The notes beneath the pieces are model-generated. The model had not been told where the DNA came from. It saw nothing but the letters and a program-made list of their open reading frames with translations, and searched no databases. Below are positions 63,078-64,000 of a stretch of DNA of 64,000 bases, one piece after another. The position numbers and the translations under genes are program-made. Within the stretch, counting starts at the first letter, position 1. Every line of letters starts with the position of its first letter. Location: contig CAUUMS010000003.1 in NCBI GenBank assembly GCA_963546395.1, forward strand, positions 62,001 to 126,000. Direction: 5' to 3'. This DNA comes from Bacteroides_D sp963546395 (GTDB taxonomy: Bacteria; Bacteroidota; Bacteroidia; Bacteroidales; CAJPTX01).

Positions 63078-63154
63078 CGTGGAGTTCCTCAAGCAGCGTG
63101 ATACGATAGATTGCGGCCCATAATGTCTGGCTTCCCGCATTAAAAGTTTGAGTA
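63078..63154 (+). other. Spacer with relic of the maturase 3' end
   Basis: The last part (about 63116-63154) reads TGTCTGGCTTCCCGCATTAA then AAGTTTGAGTA before the ATG. It aligns with the end of the maturase gene and spacer before copy 1 (TGTGTGGTCTTTCCCCATTAA then AAGTTTAGACG). It looks like the boundary of a duplicated maturase-barrel cassette. Confidence 0.6.
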
Positions 63155-64000
63155 ATGAGACGCTGTTTACTTCTCCTAATCATAGTGCTTTGCACCTCTT
63201 CTGCGTGGGCTCAGCAAGGCATTAGCGCACGGGTCATCGATTTCGATGGTAAACCGCTCGAGTACTGCAATGTGGTGGGCTACACCAGGGACAGCGTGTT
63301 CGTGCGGGGGACAATAACCGATAGCCTCGGGAATTTCAACATAGCCAACGTCGATAGCCTGTTCTACCTGCGCTTTACCAGCCTTGGTTATACCACCCAG
63401 GACGTGCCAGTGATGAATTTTCCCGCCCAGGTGCGCATGGCTGCCGAAAATATTGCTGTGGGCGATGTGGTGGTAGAGGGGCGTAGGCCCAAGCTGGTCA
63501 TGCAGGGTGGGAAGCTCAGGATGAATGTTAAGGGGACAATCCTGTCCGAGCGTCCCACCGTTGACAAAGTGCTATCGCAGATACCGGGGCTTACGGCAAA
63601 TAACGAGGGTGCATCACTGATCGGCGGTGGCACCCTCGTTACGCTTATTGATGGGAGGCGAGTTCTTAACGCGAGCGAACTTCAGGCTTTGGATCCCAAG
63701 GATATCGAGTCTATAACGATGGATCGTGCTCCTGGGGCACGTTATGGCAGCGAGGTGAGGGCTGTGCTGAATATTCGCACCGTGCATCGCTTCGATCAGC
63801 TATCTGTGCTCGTGAGGGGTAGAGCCGCATTCAACCACTTGTTCTCGCACTGGGAAAGTGCGCAAGTGGGGTATCACACCAAGAAAGCCAAGTTCCTTTT
63901 CTATGCTAGCGGTAACGATAAGAGAGTGCTGGAGACGCAGCGGTTAGATGCCACAATTGTACCTGCTAAGGAGTTGCGTACAAATCTTGTCGATACGACT
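63155..64000 (+). CDS. TonB-receptor-like outer-membrane barrel, copy 2 (cut by window end)
   Basis: An open frame of 282 codons from ATG 63155 with no stop before the window ends. It starts MRRCLLLLIIVLCTSSAWAQ and is about four-fifths identical to copy 1 over the first 215 residues (by eye; GKPLEYCNVVGYTRDSVFVRG, GTILSERPTVDKVLSQIPGL), then diverges in the barrel. The same start signal and spacer precede both copies. The gene is not broken as far as it can be seen. Divergence in the barrel but not the plug suggests different ligand contacts outside the cell. Confidence 0.85.
   Translation, partial: MRRCLLLLIIVLCTSSAWAQQGISARVIDFDGKPLEYCNVVGYTRDSVFVRGTITDSLGNFNIANVDSLFYLRFTSLGYTTQDVPVMNFPAQVRMAAENIAVGDVVVEGRRPKLVMQGGKLRMNVKGTILSERPTVDKVLSQIPGLTANNEGASLIGGGTLVTLIDGRRVLNASELQALDPKDIESITMDRAPGARYGSEVRAVLNIRTVHRFDQLSVLVRGRAAFNHLFSHWESAQVGYHTKKAKFLFYASGNDKRVLETQRLDATIVPAKELRTNLVDTT

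Noticed and set aside
1..64000. CRISPR array, insertion sequence or prophage
   Set aside because: No regularly spaced direct repeats, transposase, integrase or phage structural genes were seen on either strand.

Overview
The window is a high-GC stretch of a Bacteroidota chromosome, most likely from the Porphyromonadaceae or a close relative. Three things support this. Many genes are preceded by the Bacteroidota promoter motif TAnnTTTGC instead of an E. coli -10 box. Gene order is typical of the phylum (purH-mreBCD-mrdA, rsfS-ftsH-cdsA, hup-rng, korAB). Several families are Bacteroidota-typical: a CHU_C/type IX secretion C-terminal domain, OMP_b-brl_3 TonB-receptor-like barrels, a DUF1987/SiaC protein and an AURKAIP1/COX24 mini-protein. 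No rRNA, CRISPR array, insertion sequence or prophage was seen. One tRNA (Gln, TTG) is present.

Layout: 0.1-2.8 kb, PspC-PadR-PspC envelope-stress-type operon (+). 2.8-6.2 kb, AddA/RecB-like helicase-nuclease (-). 6.5-9.6 kb, two-gene restriction-modification island resembling BcgI (type IIB). 9.8-12.5 kb, large membrane-anchored protein of unknown function. 12.5-19.3 kb, purH and the cell-shape operon (mreB, mreC, mreD, mrdA) with a coiled-coil lipoprotein (-). 19.8-20.8 kb, SiaB-like plus SiaC-like fusion ORF. 20.85 kb, tRNA-Gln, then an outer-membrane protein. 21.9-26 kb, birA (-) and korA-korB (+). 26-32 kb, a small membrane protein, a YifB/ComM-type ATPase (-), and rsfS-ftsH-DUF2007-cdsA (+). 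32.3-39.7 kb, FabK-like reductase, paired M16 peptidases, a CHU_C secreted protein and RelA/SpoT (+). 40-44.8 kb, DsbD, RNase G/E, AURKAIP1/COX24 peptide and HU (-). 45.2-48.9 kb, PAS protein and tricorn-type protease. 49.3-52.3 kb, leucine-rich-repeat protein, GNAT and phosphatidylserine synthase (-). 52.5-57.5 kb, lepA, an unknown protein, recX, rpe and a radical SAM protein.

The most interesting region is 57.7-64.0 kb, a putative RiPP (ribosomally made, modified peptide) locus. It has a divergent LuxR-type regulator and a 67-residue precursor-like peptide with a double-glycine leader and a Cys-Cys core. A strong terminator-like hairpin follows. Then come a radical SAM/SPASM maturase with a PqqD-like N-terminus and two tandem TonB-receptor-like barrels, the second cut by the window end. 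The spacer before the second barrel keeps what looks like a relic of the maturase 3' end, so the locus probably grew by cassette duplication.

Other observations of note are the SiaB-SiaC fusion, joined across an A6 tract where removing one A would restore two ATGA-overlapping genes; a palindromic intergenic repeat (core AAATACGGACTTG) found three times, always between divergent genes; and the BcgI-like system. All functions are inferred from motifs and context by eye; no database search was run.
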